Assembly (NCBI GenBank): GCA_965232985.1
Contig: CBDDRC010000019.1
Coordinates: forward strand, 47,164 to 111,163
Direction: 5' to 3'
DNA from: JADFDG01 sp965232985
GTDB lineage: Bacteria > Pseudomonadota > Gammaproteobacteria > Pseudomonadales > JADFDG01
DNA: 64,000 nt
Shown here: positions 1 to 8,640 of the stretch, in pieces
How the letters are laid out: every line of letters starts with the position of its first letter
Position numbering within the stretch: the first letter of the stretch is position 1
Made by a program: the position numbers and the translations under genes
The notes under the pieces: generated by a model
Seen by the model: the letters and a program-made list of their open reading frames with translations, nothing else
What the model was told of the DNA's origin: nothing
Database searches by the model: none

Positions 1-846
1 GAAGAGTCGGTGCGCGTACTCGACGCGCAACGCATGCAGGAGTTTGGTCAGGCGGTGGTGTTGTATCTGGTCAACTACGGCAAGCTGGAGGAAACCGGTA
101 TCACTTCAACCGCGCGCCGCTTGTTCCAGCGGCAGATGGCCCATTTTTCCGAAAACGAGCAGGCGCGCTATCGCATCAATGCGGCGCGCCTGCTGGAAGT
201 GGAAGGGATACTCGGCTACCCGAAGTGCGAAACGCTGGTGACTACCGGCGAATACGACAGTTTCACGTTGCCACACGAGAACGGTGCCTTTGCTGCCAAG
301 TGCCCGAACGGTACATTTGTTTTGATCGAGGGCGCGGACCACCTGCCGCAACTGGAAAGGCGTGATGAGTCGCTGGAACTTTTTTCGGCGTTTTTACGCA
401 GCGTGCCGCTGGATCAGGTTGCCGGAGTGCGGGTGCTGTCGAAACACGATATCGGCGCGCTTGAGCGCCGGGCGCATCTGCGCCTGGTGCCATGCAATTC
501 AATCGGGCATGTCACCAGCGAGTCGAAAATCGGCGATACCTTCCGTTTCGACCAACCGGTACGTATTGTCGACATCAGCTTTTTTGGCTGCTGTCTGGAA
601 TTGCAGGCGCCGGTACATTCGCTTGCCGAACATACCCGGGATCTGACGCTGCATCTGGAGTCGCCGATGTTCACCCGTGATCTGCTGGTGTTCGATTACA
701 ACGAGCAGGGGTTGATGCGCTGCATTTTCAAGCACGGCAACATTGCTCGGGCCGAGGAATTTGCCGGGCTGCTGAAGAATCCGGCCTTCTTCATCCGCAA
801 GCCGGTCAGCGAAGCCGATCGGCTTGCGGTGCGGCGCATCTACTGA
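1..846 (+). CDS. Alpha/beta hydrolase fused to PilZ-like domain, 5'-truncated
   Basis: The reading frame is open to the first base of the window, so the N-terminus is missing; 281 residues remain. The first ~130 residues look like the cap and C-terminal part of an alpha/beta hydrolase: the stretch GADHLPQLERRDE contains the Asp-His that usually supplies the catalytic histidine near the end of the fold. From about residue 155 the sequence changes to a PilZ-like pattern (ERRAHLRLVPCNSIG, then VRIVDISFFGCCLEL). PilZ domains often bind cyclic-di-GMP, but a full RxxxR plus DxSxxG signature is only partly matched. A hydrolase whose output is set by a second messenger is an inference. A GGDEF/EAL protein is encoded at 36-38 kb. 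Confidence 0.6.
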   Translation, partial: EESVRVLDAQRMQEFGQAVVLYLVNYGKLEETGITSTARRLFQRQMAHFSENEQARYRINAARLLEVEGILGYPKCETLVTTGEYDSFTLPHENGAFAAKCPNGTFVLIEGADHLPQLERRDESLELFSAFLRSVPLDQVAGVRVLSKHDIGALERRAHLRLVPCNSIGHVTSESKIGDTFRFDQPVRIVDISFFGCCLELQAPVHSLAEHTRDLTLHLESPMFTRDLLVFDYNEQGLMRCIFKHGNIARAEEFAGLLKNPAFFIRKPVSEADRLAVRRIY

Positions 847-913
847 TTGATCGCGATCCTGCTAGACTGCGCGCCCTCACTGTGTCGGGCGATCCGTCAG
901 GAAGCAGGCTGCC

Positions 914-2215
914 ATGAAGCACGCCCCCATGAAGCATTGCTACGCCCATTCCGACCAGGCGATTGACCTGTGTCGTGCCTGGCTGGCAGGCGATCCGCCC
1001 TGGCAACTCGACCGCTTTCTTGCCCAGGCCATGAAGGAAGACCGGCGCCTGGGCCGCCGTGACCGGCAGGCCCTTTCCGAGGCGGTGTTTGCCGTCACCC
1101 GTTTTGCATCCCTCGCCCGCGCCGTGCTGACGCTGGCTGCGCGCGGCGCGCTGCCGGACGATTGCGCCGATTTGCCGGCGTTGCGTGAGTTGCCGCTCGA
1201 TCGCACACTGGCGATTGTCATTGCGCGCTACGGACGCGAAGCGTGGCCGTTGCGCGGCATCGACAAATACTCGCTGGGCGAAAAACTCGGGCTGGCGTTT
1301 TCGGAAATTGCAGCGCGTGCCGAACACGAATTGCCGTATTTCCTCGCCTGGCATGGCATTGATCCGGCCTGGGAGCCGGTGTTGCGTGCCCGCGCCATCG
1401 CCAGCGGCTGGGACGAGGCCGCGCTGCGCGAGTTCGTGGCACAGCAGGATTCGCGGCCGCCGATGTGGTTACGCTTGAACCGGCCGGAAAAGCGCGAGCA
1501 GGTGCTCAACGAGTTGTCGGTTGATTACGATGTCGATTACGAAGGCGATGCGCTGGCGGTGATCGGGCCGCGCGGCATATACGACCTCAAGTGCTGGCAG
1601 GAAGGCGATATCGAAATCCAGGATTTCGCCAGCCAGCAGGTGGGCCAGGCAATGGCGCCGAAACCGGGCGAAACCGTGTGGGATGCCTGTGCCGGCGGTG
1701 GCGGCAAGACGCTGCAGCTTGCGGCGCTGATGAAAGGCCGCGGCGCGGTGCACGCATCCGACATTCGCGTGAAAATGCTTGATGAAGTGGCGCGGCGAGC
1801 GAAACGTGCCGGCTTCCACAACGTGCGCACGTTTGCCTGGCAGGGCGAGGTGCCCCCGGAGTTGCCGCGCGAAACACAAAAGCGCGGCGGCTACGATGCG
1901 GTACTCGTCGATGCGCCCTGTACGGCGAGCGGCACCTGGCGGCGCAACCCGGATGCGCGTTACCGCTACGCGAGTCTGGGCGATCGCTCGCTATTGGCGC
2001 TGCAACTGCGCCTGTTATCGGTTGCTGCGCAGGTGGTGCGGCCGGGTGGCCGGCTGGTTTATGGCACGTGCAGCATCCGTGTTGAGGAGAACGAAGATGT
2101 TGTGGCGGGCTTTCTGGCTGCGCACCCGGGCTTCACGCTGGTACGGCAGGGCATCCACGGCTGCCCGCAGCGCGATGCCGATGCGATGTTCGTGGCATTG
2201 ATGACGCGCAGCTGA
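914..2215 (+). CDS. RsmB/NOP2-family RNA cytosine-C5 methyltransferase
   Basis: A 433-residue SAM-dependent methyltransferase of the NOL1/NOP2/Sun family, which methylates C5 of cytosine in rRNA or tRNA. Motif I reads DACAGGGGKT (about residue 256), motif IV is VDAPCTASG (about 333) with the family Pro-Cys, and motif VI is YGTCSIRVEENE (about 382) with the TCS nucleophile cysteine. The helical N-terminal region resembles RsmB. E. coli RsmB has AAPGG in motif I, whereas here it is AGGGG, so the exact target base is uncertain and no symbol is given. The ATG at 914 was chosen; a second ATG lies five codons downstream. Confidence 0.85.
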   Translation: MKHAPMKHCYAHSDQAIDLCRAWLAGDPPWQLDRFLAQAMKEDRRLGRRDRQALSEAVFAVTRFASLARAVLTLAARGALPDDCADLPALRELPLDRTLAIVIARYGREAWPLRGIDKYSLGEKLGLAFSEIAARAEHELPYFLAWHGIDPAWEPVLRARAIASGWDEAALREFVAQQDSRPPMWLRLNRPEKREQVLNELSVDYDVDYEGDALAVIGPRGIYDLKCWQEGDIEIQDFASQQVGQAMAPKPGETVWDACAGGGGKTLQLAALMKGRGAVHASDIRVKMLDEVARRAKRAGFHNVRTFAWQGEVPPELPRETQKRGGYDAVLVDAPCTASGTWRRNPDARYRYASLGDRSLLALQLRLLSVAAQVVRPGGRLVYGTCSIRVEENEDVVAGFLAAHPGFTLVRQGIHGCPQRDADAMFVALMTRS

Positions 2216-3088
2216 TCAGCTGCGCGCTGCGAGTATCCGCACAAACGAGTCGCCGCGTGTTTCCGGTATTTCCAGCTGGCCATAGTAGTCGCGTGGATTG
2301 TGCGCGGTGGCCTGCCGGAAACCGAGTGCATGGAAGTGCGCCTCCATTTCTTCGTCGCTGCTGAAATGAAAACTGACGTTGCTGCGCGAGGCGGCACCCA
2401 GCGTATCGCCGAGTACTTTCAGCAGCAGTCGGAAAGGATGGCGATTAAGTAGAGGGTAGTTGTCCATCAGATAAATGCCGGCCGGGAATTTTTCCAGCGC
2501 ACTGTGCAATCTTCCCCAAAAGTCGCTGATCGTCTCAAGGTTGAAATAATTTACCAGCCCTTCGGTGACCACCAGCAACGGTTTCGTCGTATCAAATTCG
2601 CGTGCGATGACATTTTCGAGGCTTTCCGGCCCCTCGACGAGAATGTTGCAGGTCACCACTTTGTGGCGTTCCGAGAGCGCATTCGCTTCACGCAGCAGCT
2701 CTTTTTTCCGGCGCGCCATGTCGGGCAGATCGGCTTCGACGTATTTCAACTGCGGGAAGCGTTCCGTGAAGCGCCAGCCGCGCGGCGAAAGCCCGCAGGC
2801 GATCTCCAGTATCTGGGTGACGCCATCGCGGGTGATCGCCTCTTCAATGAGATGGTCGATGAGGAAATGGCGCTGCAGCAGGAAGTCCTTGATGTTGCCG
2901 CCGACGAGTTGCCGGCCGATGGCTTCGAACGGCCACAGCAGCGCGAAGTACAGCTCGCCCTGGCGGGTACGGAATGGCGGCGCTGACAGGCCGTTGTGGT
3001 ACCAGATGTAACCGGTGTAATGCGCGGTGAAGCTGATGCTTGACGTATCGGTCTTGTCTTTGCGCAAGAAATTGCGGAACAGGCCCAT
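2216..3088 (-). CDS. Class I SAM-dependent methyltransferase, LCMT/PPM1-like
   Basis: A 290-residue methyltransferase of the leucine carboxyl methyltransferase (PPM1/LCMT) superfamily. The SAM-binding motif is LEIACGLSPRG at residues 94-104, followed by an acidic strand end (KYVEADLPDM) and VTEGLVNYF, typical of this group. The ATG at 3088 follows an ACGGAG-like ribosome site; an upstream in-frame ATG at 3115 has none. It is convergent with the RNA methyltransferase, and the two stop codons are adjacent. Bacterial LCMT-like enzymes have varied and mostly unproved substrates, including polyketide-like and small-molecule O-methylation, so no substrate is proposed. Confidence 0.75.
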   Translation of the reverse strand: MGLFRNFLRKDKTDTSSISFTAHYTGYIWYHNGLSAPPFRTRQGELYFALLWPFEAIGRQLVGGNIKDFLLQRHFLIDHLIEEAITRDGVTQILEIACGLSPRGWRFTERFPQLKYVEADLPDMARRKKELLREANALSERHKVVTCNILVEGPESLENVIAREFDTTKPLLVVTEGLVNYFNLETISDFWGRLHSALEKFPAGIYLMDNYPLLNRHPFRLLLKVLGDTLGAASRSNVSFHFSSDEEMEAHFHALGFRQATAHNPRDYYGQLEIPETRGDSFVRILAARS

Positions 3089-3220
3089 TGCGTGGCACTC
3101 CGTGGTTGCGTTCAAGCGTTGCGGTTAAACAATGACGCGCGGCTATATTGCGGTGCGCTGCGGCCACTGGCAATGTCGCTGGTGCGCCATACCGGTGTGA
3201 GGCAACGACAGGACCAGGAC

Positions 3221-3793
3221 ATGAGTGAGCGTATCGAGTTTTTCTACGACGTTGGCAGCCCGTACAGCTACCTGGCGGCCATGCAGATGGACGGACTCGC
3301 CGTTGATACCGGCCTGCCGGTGGTCTGGCGCCCCATTCTGCTCGGTGGCGTGTTCAAGGGCAGCGGTAATCAGGCGCCAATTTCCGTGCCTTCGCGCGGG
3401 CCATACCTTGCCCGGGATCTGCTGCGTTGCAGTCAACAGTTGGGCATTGCGTTTCGCATGCCGTCGCGCTTTCCGCTCAATACGCTGCTGCCCATGCGCT
3501 TGCTGTGCGGCATACCTGAAGCCGAGCTGCCGGATGCGTCGTTGCGCTTGTTCCGCGCCTACTGGTTCGATGACATGGATATCTCTTCGCCGGAAGTGCT
3601 GGCCGGCCTGTTCGGTGCAGCCGCCGTGGCGCGGGCCAGCGATGAGACGGTGAAGAAAAAACTGAAGGACAGCAGTGAAGAGGTGGTGCGTCGCGGCGCG
3701 TTCGGTGCGCCAACGATGTTCGTCGGCGCGGAAATGTTTTTCGGCGCGGATCGTATCGGGCAATTGCGTTGGTGGTTGGCGAACAGAAAGTGA
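3221..3793 (+). CDS. 2-hydroxychromene-2-carboxylate isomerase / DsbA-like GST-kappa protein
   Basis: A 190-residue thioredoxin-fold protein. The N-terminus reads IEFFYDVGSPYSYLA, the hallmark of the HCCA isomerase/GST-kappa family, where the serine of SPYSY binds the glutathione thiol. The C-terminal GAFGAPTMFVG is the cis-proline loop. Relatives isomerise aromatic degradation intermediates with glutathione, but isolated copies without catabolic neighbours, as here, are usually of unknown substrate. The start at 3221 follows the sequence AGGACCAGGAC; an upstream extension to 3092 has no family similarity and overlaps the promoter area of the divergent methyltransferase. Confidence 0.8.
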   Translation: MSERIEFFYDVGSPYSYLAAMQMDGLAVDTGLPVVWRPILLGGVFKGSGNQAPISVPSRGPYLARDLLRCSQQLGIAFRMPSRFPLNTLLPMRLLCGIPEAELPDASLRLFRAYWFDDMDISSPEVLAGLFGAAAVARASDETVKKKLKDSSEEVVRRGAFGAPTMFVGAEMFFGADRIGQLRWWLANRK

Positions 3794-3812
3794 GTCTGGT
3801 TACTGGCTGCGT

Positions 3813-4847
3813 TCAAACGATCTCCCTGCCGGTGCCCGGCAGGGCCTTTCTGCCGGCAATCCGCAGCAGCAGCGTGGTCATTGCGTCCCATGCCGAGCCG
3901 GGCGCTTGCCCCTTGTTGGTTTTTTCGGTTTTTGCACAATCGGCGAGCAGGGCGCGCAGCGCAGGAACGCGCAGGCGTTTGAGGGCCGGTGCCAGTGTTT
4001 GCTGGCGATTACCCCAGACGCCGGCCGCCTGCAGTGCCGATTGTTCGTTGCGCCCTGCAGCAATCTGTTCGGCGGCGAGCAGCAGCCAGCGCACGTCGCG
4101 TTGCACCAGCCAGAGCAGCGGCACGGTTGATTCGCCTTCTTCGCGCAATCCGGCGAGCATGCGCAGCGCGCGCACCGCATCGCCAGCGAGCGCGGCATCG
4201 ACGACACCCTGCATCTCATAGCGCGCATTGTCGGCGATGACGGCGGCGAGTGCGGCGGCGTCAAGTTTGCCCTTGCCGAACAACAGCGCAATGCGGTCGA
4301 CTTCCTGCCGGGCGGCCAGCAGGTTGCCTTCGACGCGGTCGGCGAGTAATTCCAGCGCGGCCGGATCGGCCTCCACCCCTTGTGCGGCAAGTCGCTTGCG
4401 GAGCCACGGTGACAATTGTGCGCGTTCGACGGGCCATACCTGCACGACGGCACCGGCCTGGTCGATGGCGCCAACCCAGGGTGCCGAGAGTTGTTTCTTG
4501 TCCAGGGTGCCGGCCGTGATCAGCAGCGCGGTGTCGTCGCCGGCCCGTGTGCACCAATCGGTGATTGCCTGCTGGCCGTCGGGCGACGGTACGCGATCAA
4601 GACGCAGTTCAATTAGACGGCGGTCGCCGAACAGCGACATGCTGCCGGCGGCCTGGCGCAACCGGTTCCAGTCGAAATTGCCCTCGACATGGAACACTTC
4701 GCGCTCGCTGCAGCCGGCACGCTGCGCCGCTGCACGGATGCGGTCGGCAGCTTCGAGTGCGAGCAGCGGCTCTTCGCCGCAGACGAGCCATGCCGGCAGC
4801 AGTTTGCCGGCGAGTTGGGCGTCAAGTTGTTCAGGGCGCAGGCGCAT
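3813..4847 (-). CDS. holA: DNA polymerase III subunit delta
   Basis: A 344-residue delta subunit of the clamp loader, which opens the beta sliding clamp and loads it on primed DNA. The N-terminus LDAQLAGKLLPAWLVCGEEPLL is the typical HolA start; the GGEEPLL-type loop is seen in delta although the P-loop is degenerate. AAA+ domain I/II cover about 1-210 and the collar domain the rest. The start at 4847 is chosen because it lies 17 bp inside the end of lptE, a tight overlap implying translational coupling. The frame is open further upstream but that part reads as antisense-like low-complexity sequence inside lptE. Confidence 0.9.
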   Translation of the reverse strand: MRLRPEQLDAQLAGKLLPAWLVCGEEPLLALEAADRIRAAAQRAGCSEREVFHVEGNFDWNRLRQAAGSMSLFGDRRLIELRLDRVPSPDGQQAITDWCTRAGDDTALLITAGTLDKKQLSAPWVGAIDQAGAVVQVWPVERAQLSPWLRKRLAAQGVEADPAALELLADRVEGNLLAARQEVDRIALLFGKGKLDAAALAAVIADNARYEMQGVVDAALAGDAVRALRMLAGLREEGESTVPLLWLVQRDVRWLLLAAEQIAAGRNEQSALQAAGVWGNRQQTLAPALKRLRVPALRALLADCAKTEKTNKGQAPGSAWDAMTTLLLRIAGRKALPGTGREIV

Positions 4848-5400
4848 CGGTGGCGGCCGGCAGCATTGCCGCGCGATGATTGAGGCTGCGCCGGTATTGG
4901 CGAATGATTTGCCCGACAGCATCACGGCGCAGATCGCGGTACAGCATCGCTTCTTCCTCGGCTGAACCCATTGCCGCATCTTCGTGATAGCGATAGCTGC
5001 GGTCGATTTTGATGGTGGTGGCCGGCACCAGCGCGCTGCCATCGGCCGCGCTGATGCGGAACTCGAGCGCGTAATCGATCTGGTATTCGGCGGCGCTGGC
5101 ATTGGCGGCGATGCTGGCGATGCTGCGGCGCAGGGTTTCGTTCAGCAGTTCCACGGTGATGGGCGCGCCGTCGGTAACGACGAAGCCGCTGCCGGTAAAG
5201 GCCGCGACGGTGGTGCGCTGCAGGCCGTCATGGCCGTCAGCCTCCCAGGCGCTGTCCGAGGCTTTACTGATATCGCGTACATTCACAACGCGCATCTCGT
5301 CGGCGATCTCGATTTTCCCGCGCAGATGGAAACCGCAACCGCCGAGCAAGAACGCGGTGATCAGGGCGAGGGTTGATCCGAGGGTGAGAGCGCGGCGCAT
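4831..5400 (-). CDS. lptE: LPS-assembly lipoprotein LptE
   Basis: A 189-residue outer-membrane lipoprotein that plugs the LptD barrel and helps insert lipopolysaccharide in the outer leaflet. The signal peptide ends in the lipobox LLGGC with the lipidated cysteine at residue 22, followed by GFHLRG, the near-invariant start of mature LptE/RlpB. The length matches the family. It begins 2 bp after the leuS stop and overlaps holA by 17 bp. The order leuS-lptE-holA is the standard gammaproteobacterial arrangement, which supports the call despite the low sequence conservation of LptE. Confidence 0.92.
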   Translation of the reverse strand: MRRALTLGSTLALITAFLLGGCGFHLRGKIEIADEMRVVNVRDISKASDSAWEADGHDGLQRTTVAAFTGSGFVVTDGAPITVELLNETLRRSIASIAANASAAEYQIDYALEFRISAADGSALVPATTIKIDRSYRYHEDAAMGSAEEEAMLYRDLRRDAVGQIIRQYRRSLNHRAAMLPAATDAPAP

Positions 5401-5402
5401 TG

Positions 5403-8018
5403 TCAGACCACCACGTTCACGAGTTTTCCCGGTACGACGATCACTTTTTTGATCGGTTGGCCGGCCATGAACTTTTGCACGTTGTCATCGGCAAGGGCGA
5501 GTTTTTCCAGCGTGTCTGTTGGTGTGTTTACGGCAACACTGAGTTTGCCGCGCAGCTTGCCGTTTACCTGCAGGACAATTTCCAGCATTGCGCGCCGCAG
5601 GGCAGACGCATCGGCCTGCGGCCACCGCGCATCAACAATCGCTTGCTGGTGGCCAAGCGCCTTCCACAAGGCATCCGTGATGTGCGGCACGATTGGCGCC
5701 AGCGCCAGCACCATCGCCTCAAGTGCTTCCTGCAGCACGGACCTGTTCTGCGGTGCGGTATCAGTGGCGGACTGTACCTGGAACTTCTGGATTGCGTTCG
5801 CCAGCTCCATCACCGCGGCAATGGCAGTATTGAAGGTGTAGCGGCGGGCGATATCGTCGCTGGTTTTGGCGATGGTCTCGTGCGTCTTGCGGCGCAGGTC
5901 TTTTGCCGCATCACCCAGCAGGGCGATCGAAAGTGCCGCTGCCGGGCCGGCGGCGACGTGTTCGTGCACCATGCGCCACAGCCGCTTGAGGAAGCGCTGT
6001 GCACCTTCGACGCCGGCGTCGGACCATTCCAGTGAGGCCTCCGGCGGTGCGGCGAACATCATGAACAGGCGCACGGTGTCGGCGCCGTATTTCTCGATCA
6101 TGCCCTGCGGATCGACGCCGTTGTTCTTCGACTTCGACATCTTTTCGATGCCGCCGAAGATCACCGGCGCACCGTCGGCAATGAGCCAGGCGCGGGTCAC
6201 CTTGCCATGCTCATCGCGCTCGGTATCGACTTCAAGCGGGCTGAACCAGTGCTTGCCGCCTTTGGCGTCTTCGCGGTACCAGGTGCCGGCGACCACCATG
6301 CCCTGGGTCAGCAGGCGCTTGAAGGGTTCGTCCGAATTGACCAGGCCTTCGTCGCGCATCAACTTGTGGAAGAAGCGCGCGTAGAGCAGGTGCAGAATTG
6401 CGTGTTCGATGCCGCCGATGTACTGGTCGACCGGCGCCCAATAATCCGCGCGCGCGTCGAGCATGCCGGTGGTGAGGTCACGGCAGGCGTAGCGCGCGTA
6501 GTACCAGCTTGATTCCATAAAGGTATCGAAGGTATCGGTTTCGCGCTCTGCATCGCCGCCACAAGACGGGCATTTGGTTTTGTACCACTCGGGCATCTTC
6601 TTCAGCGGCGAGCCGTCGCCACTGATGGTGACGTTTTCCGGCAGCACCACCGGCAGATCTTTTTCCGGCACCGCAACGGCGCCGCATTGCGCGCAGTTGA
6701 TCACCGGGATCGGGCAGCCCCAGTAACGCTGGCGCGAAACGCCCCAGTCGCGCAGGCGGTAGTTCACCCGCACTTCGCCGATGCCCTTCGCGCGGAAGTC
6801 GTCGGCGATGCGGCGGAAGGCTTCTTCCGAGGTGAGGCCCGTGAACTCACCGGAATCGATGAGCACGCCCTTTTCGGTATAAGCCGTTTTCGCGATAGCA
6901 AGAACAGAGCCGTCTTTCGCGGCAATCACCTGTTTGATCGGCAGGCCATATTTCTTCGCGAATTCATGATCCCGTTCGTCATGCGCCGGCACGCTCATCA
7001 CCGCGCCGGAGCCGTATTCCATCAGCACGAAGTTGGCTATCCACACCGGCACCTCGGCACCGGTCACCGGGTGGATGGCGAACACGCCGGAGAACACGCC
7101 TTTTTTCTCCATCGTCGCCATGTCGGCTTCGGCGACCTTGCCCATGCCGCATTCGGCGACGAAGTCGGCGACTTCATGGTTGGCGGCCGCAGCACGTTTC
7201 GCCAACGGGTGCTGCGCGGCGACGGCGACATAGGTCACGCCCATCAGCGTGTCGGGGCGCGTGGTGTAGACAGTGAGGCGCTCCGTGGAATTCTTCAGCG
7301 CGAACGAGAACTCGAGGCCTTCGGAGCGGCCGATCCAGTTGCGCTGCATGGTGCGCACCTGTTCGGGCCACTGGTCGAGTTTGTCGAGATCGTTGAGCAG
7401 TTCTTCGGCGTAATCGGTGATTTTCAAAAACCACTGCGGAATTTCGCGGCGCTCCACCGGCGCACCGGAGCGCCAGCCGCGGCCGTCGATCACCTGCTCG
7501 TTGGCGAGCACGGTCTGGTCGACCGGGTCCCAGTTCACTACGGAATTTTTCTTGTAGACGATGCCCTTGCGCATCAGCCGGGTGAAAAACCACTGCTCCC
7601 AGCGGTAATAATCCGGGTGGCAGGTGGCGATCTCGCGGCTCCAGTCATACCCGAAGCCCAGGCGCTTCAGCTGGTCGCGCATATAGGCGATATTTTCGTA
7701 GGTCCACTTTGCCGGCGGCACATTGTTTTTGATCGCCGCATTTTCGGCAGGCAGGCCGAACGCATCCCAGCCCATCGGCTGCAGCACGTTTTTGCCGTTC
7801 ATGCGCTGAAAACGCGCGATTACGTCGCTGATGGTGTAGTTGCGCACATGCCCCATGTGCAGCCGCCCGGATGGATACGGGAACATCGCCAGGCAGTAGA
7901 ATTTTTCCTGCTTTTCACCTGTTGCCGCTGTGTCCTCGCGGACCACGAAGGTCTTGTCCTGCTCCCACCGGCGCTGGGTGGCAGGTTCGATCAACTCGGG
8001 ACGGTACTGGTCTTCCAT
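5403..8018 (-). CDS. leuS: Leucine--tRNA ligase
   Basis: An 871-residue class I aminoacyl-tRNA synthetase (E. coli LeuS: 860) that charges tRNA-Leu and edits mischarged products. The HIGH-type motif is HMGH at residues 54-57 within PYPSGRLHMGHVRN, and the KMSKS motif (EKMSKSKNNG) is near residue 625. The editing domain contains a zinc-like CxxC pair (INCAQCGA and TKCPSCGG). The start at 8018 (MEDQYRPELIEP) matches the usual LeuS N-terminus; the 22 residues added by the ATG at 8084 do not. It is the first gene of leuS-lptE-holA and is divergent from the zinc-ribbon gene. Confidence 0.97.
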   Translation of the reverse strand: MEDQYRPELIEPATQRRWEQDKTFVVREDTAATGEKQEKFYCLAMFPYPSGRLHMGHVRNYTISDVIARFQRMNGKNVLQPMGWDAFGLPAENAAIKNNVPPAKWTYENIAYMRDQLKRLGFGYDWSREIATCHPDYYRWEQWFFTRLMRKGIVYKKNSVVNWDPVDQTVLANEQVIDGRGWRSGAPVERREIPQWFLKITDYAEELLNDLDKLDQWPEQVRTMQRNWIGRSEGLEFSFALKNSTERLTVYTTRPDTLMGVTYVAVAAQHPLAKRAAAANHEVADFVAECGMGKVAEADMATMEKKGVFSGVFAIHPVTGAEVPVWIANFVLMEYGSGAVMSVPAHDERDHEFAKKYGLPIKQVIAAKDGSVLAIAKTAYTEKGVLIDSGEFTGLTSEEAFRRIADDFRAKGIGEVRVNYRLRDWGVSRQRYWGCPIPVINCAQCGAVAVPEKDLPVVLPENVTISGDGSPLKKMPEWYKTKCPSCGGDAERETDTFDTFMESSWYYARYACRDLTTGMLDARADYWAPVDQYIGGIEHAILHLLYARFFHKLMRDEGLVNSDEPFKRLLTQGMVVAGTWYREDAKGGKHWFSPLEVDTERDEHGKVTRAWLIADGAPVIFGGIEKMSKSKNNGVDPQGMIEKYGADTVRLFMMFAAPPEASLEWSDAGVEGAQRFLKRLWRMVHEHVAAGPAAALSIALLGDAAKDLRRKTHETIAKTSDDIARRYTFNTAIAAVMELANAIQKFQVQSATDTAPQNRSVLQEALEAMVLALAPIVPHITDALWKALGHQQAIVDARWPQADASALRRAMLEIVLQVNGKLRGKLSVAVNTPTDTLEKLALADDNVQKFMAGQPIKKVIVVPGKLVNVVV

Positions 8019-8171
8019 TTTGCTGGCTACGTTGTGCTGGACAGGTTTTGCCGGGCAGATTTTGCCGGACAAGAGAATGAGCATCGACCGGCATTTTCCC
8101 GGAAAACTCGATGAGTTGGGACAGGGTTCACACAGGCTTCAGGAAGTTGCCAAGGATACCCGAGCGCCGGT

Positions 8172-8211
8172 ATCGGCCGGTAGCGTGGATTGCTTATGAT
8201 CGGCCGGTAGC
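8172..8211. repeat. Direct repeat in the leuS / zinc-ribbon divergent promoter region
   Basis: The 13-mer ATCGGCCGGTAGC occurs exactly at 8172-8184 and again at 8199-8211, 27 bp apart, between two divergent genes. A TATGAT hexamer lies between the copies at 8195-8200 and could be a -10 box for the rightward gene, but no good -35 is visible. A regulator-binding role is only a possibility. Confidence 0.4.
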
Positions 8212-8234
8212 CACAGGCTTGAGCGGGGGAATTC

Positions 8235-8636
8235 ATGACGCACGACAGCAATACCGGGGAAGACGGGCGGCTGGTCAACTGGCTGAAGGACGAGCTGTCG
8301 CTGGTGTCCGCCTATCTGGGCGATACCGCGAGGGCAGACCTGCAGCGTGTGCGTCAGGCAATGTCTGAAGTGCAGCGTGCTGTTGGCGACTGGCTGCTGC
8401 TTGATGGTGAAGCCTTGCGGCGCAAGCTGATCGATGTCGCCGGGCATGACGAAGCGCCGGGGCTGGTGGCGTTCATGGCGCGGATCGACCCGGAGCGGCC
8501 GTTCCTGATGGCCGGCGAGCGGGTATTGGCGGCGCGGTTCCGCTGCCTGGTGTGCGGGGCAGAACACGAGACGCGCGAGAGCAGTGCGTTGCTGCCCTGC
8601 ACGCAGTGCGGGGGTGAGTTCTACCAGCAGGCCTGA
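8235..8636 (+). CDS. Zinc ribbon-containing protein, DUF1451/YbeL-like
   Basis: A 133-residue protein with an alpha-helical N-terminal two-thirds and a C-terminal zinc ribbon formed by Cys104-x2-Cys107 (CLVC) and Cys122-x2-Cys125 (CTQC). This layout and length fit the DUF1451 family, whose E. coli member YbeL also sits near leuS. The biochemical role is unknown. The gene starts at an ATG after GGGGGAATTC and is convergent with lnt, with only 4 bp between their ends. Confidence 0.8.
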   Translation: MTHDSNTGEDGRLVNWLKDELSLVSAYLGDTARADLQRVRQAMSEVQRAVGDWLLLDGEALRRKLIDVAGHDEAPGLVAFMARIDPERPFLMAGERVLAARFRCLVCGAEHETRESSALLPCTQCGGEFYQQA

Positions 8637-8640
8637 GGTT

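Noticed and set aside
6687..8114. 475-aa plus-strand ORF
   Set aside because: Antisense to leuS, no recognisable domain.
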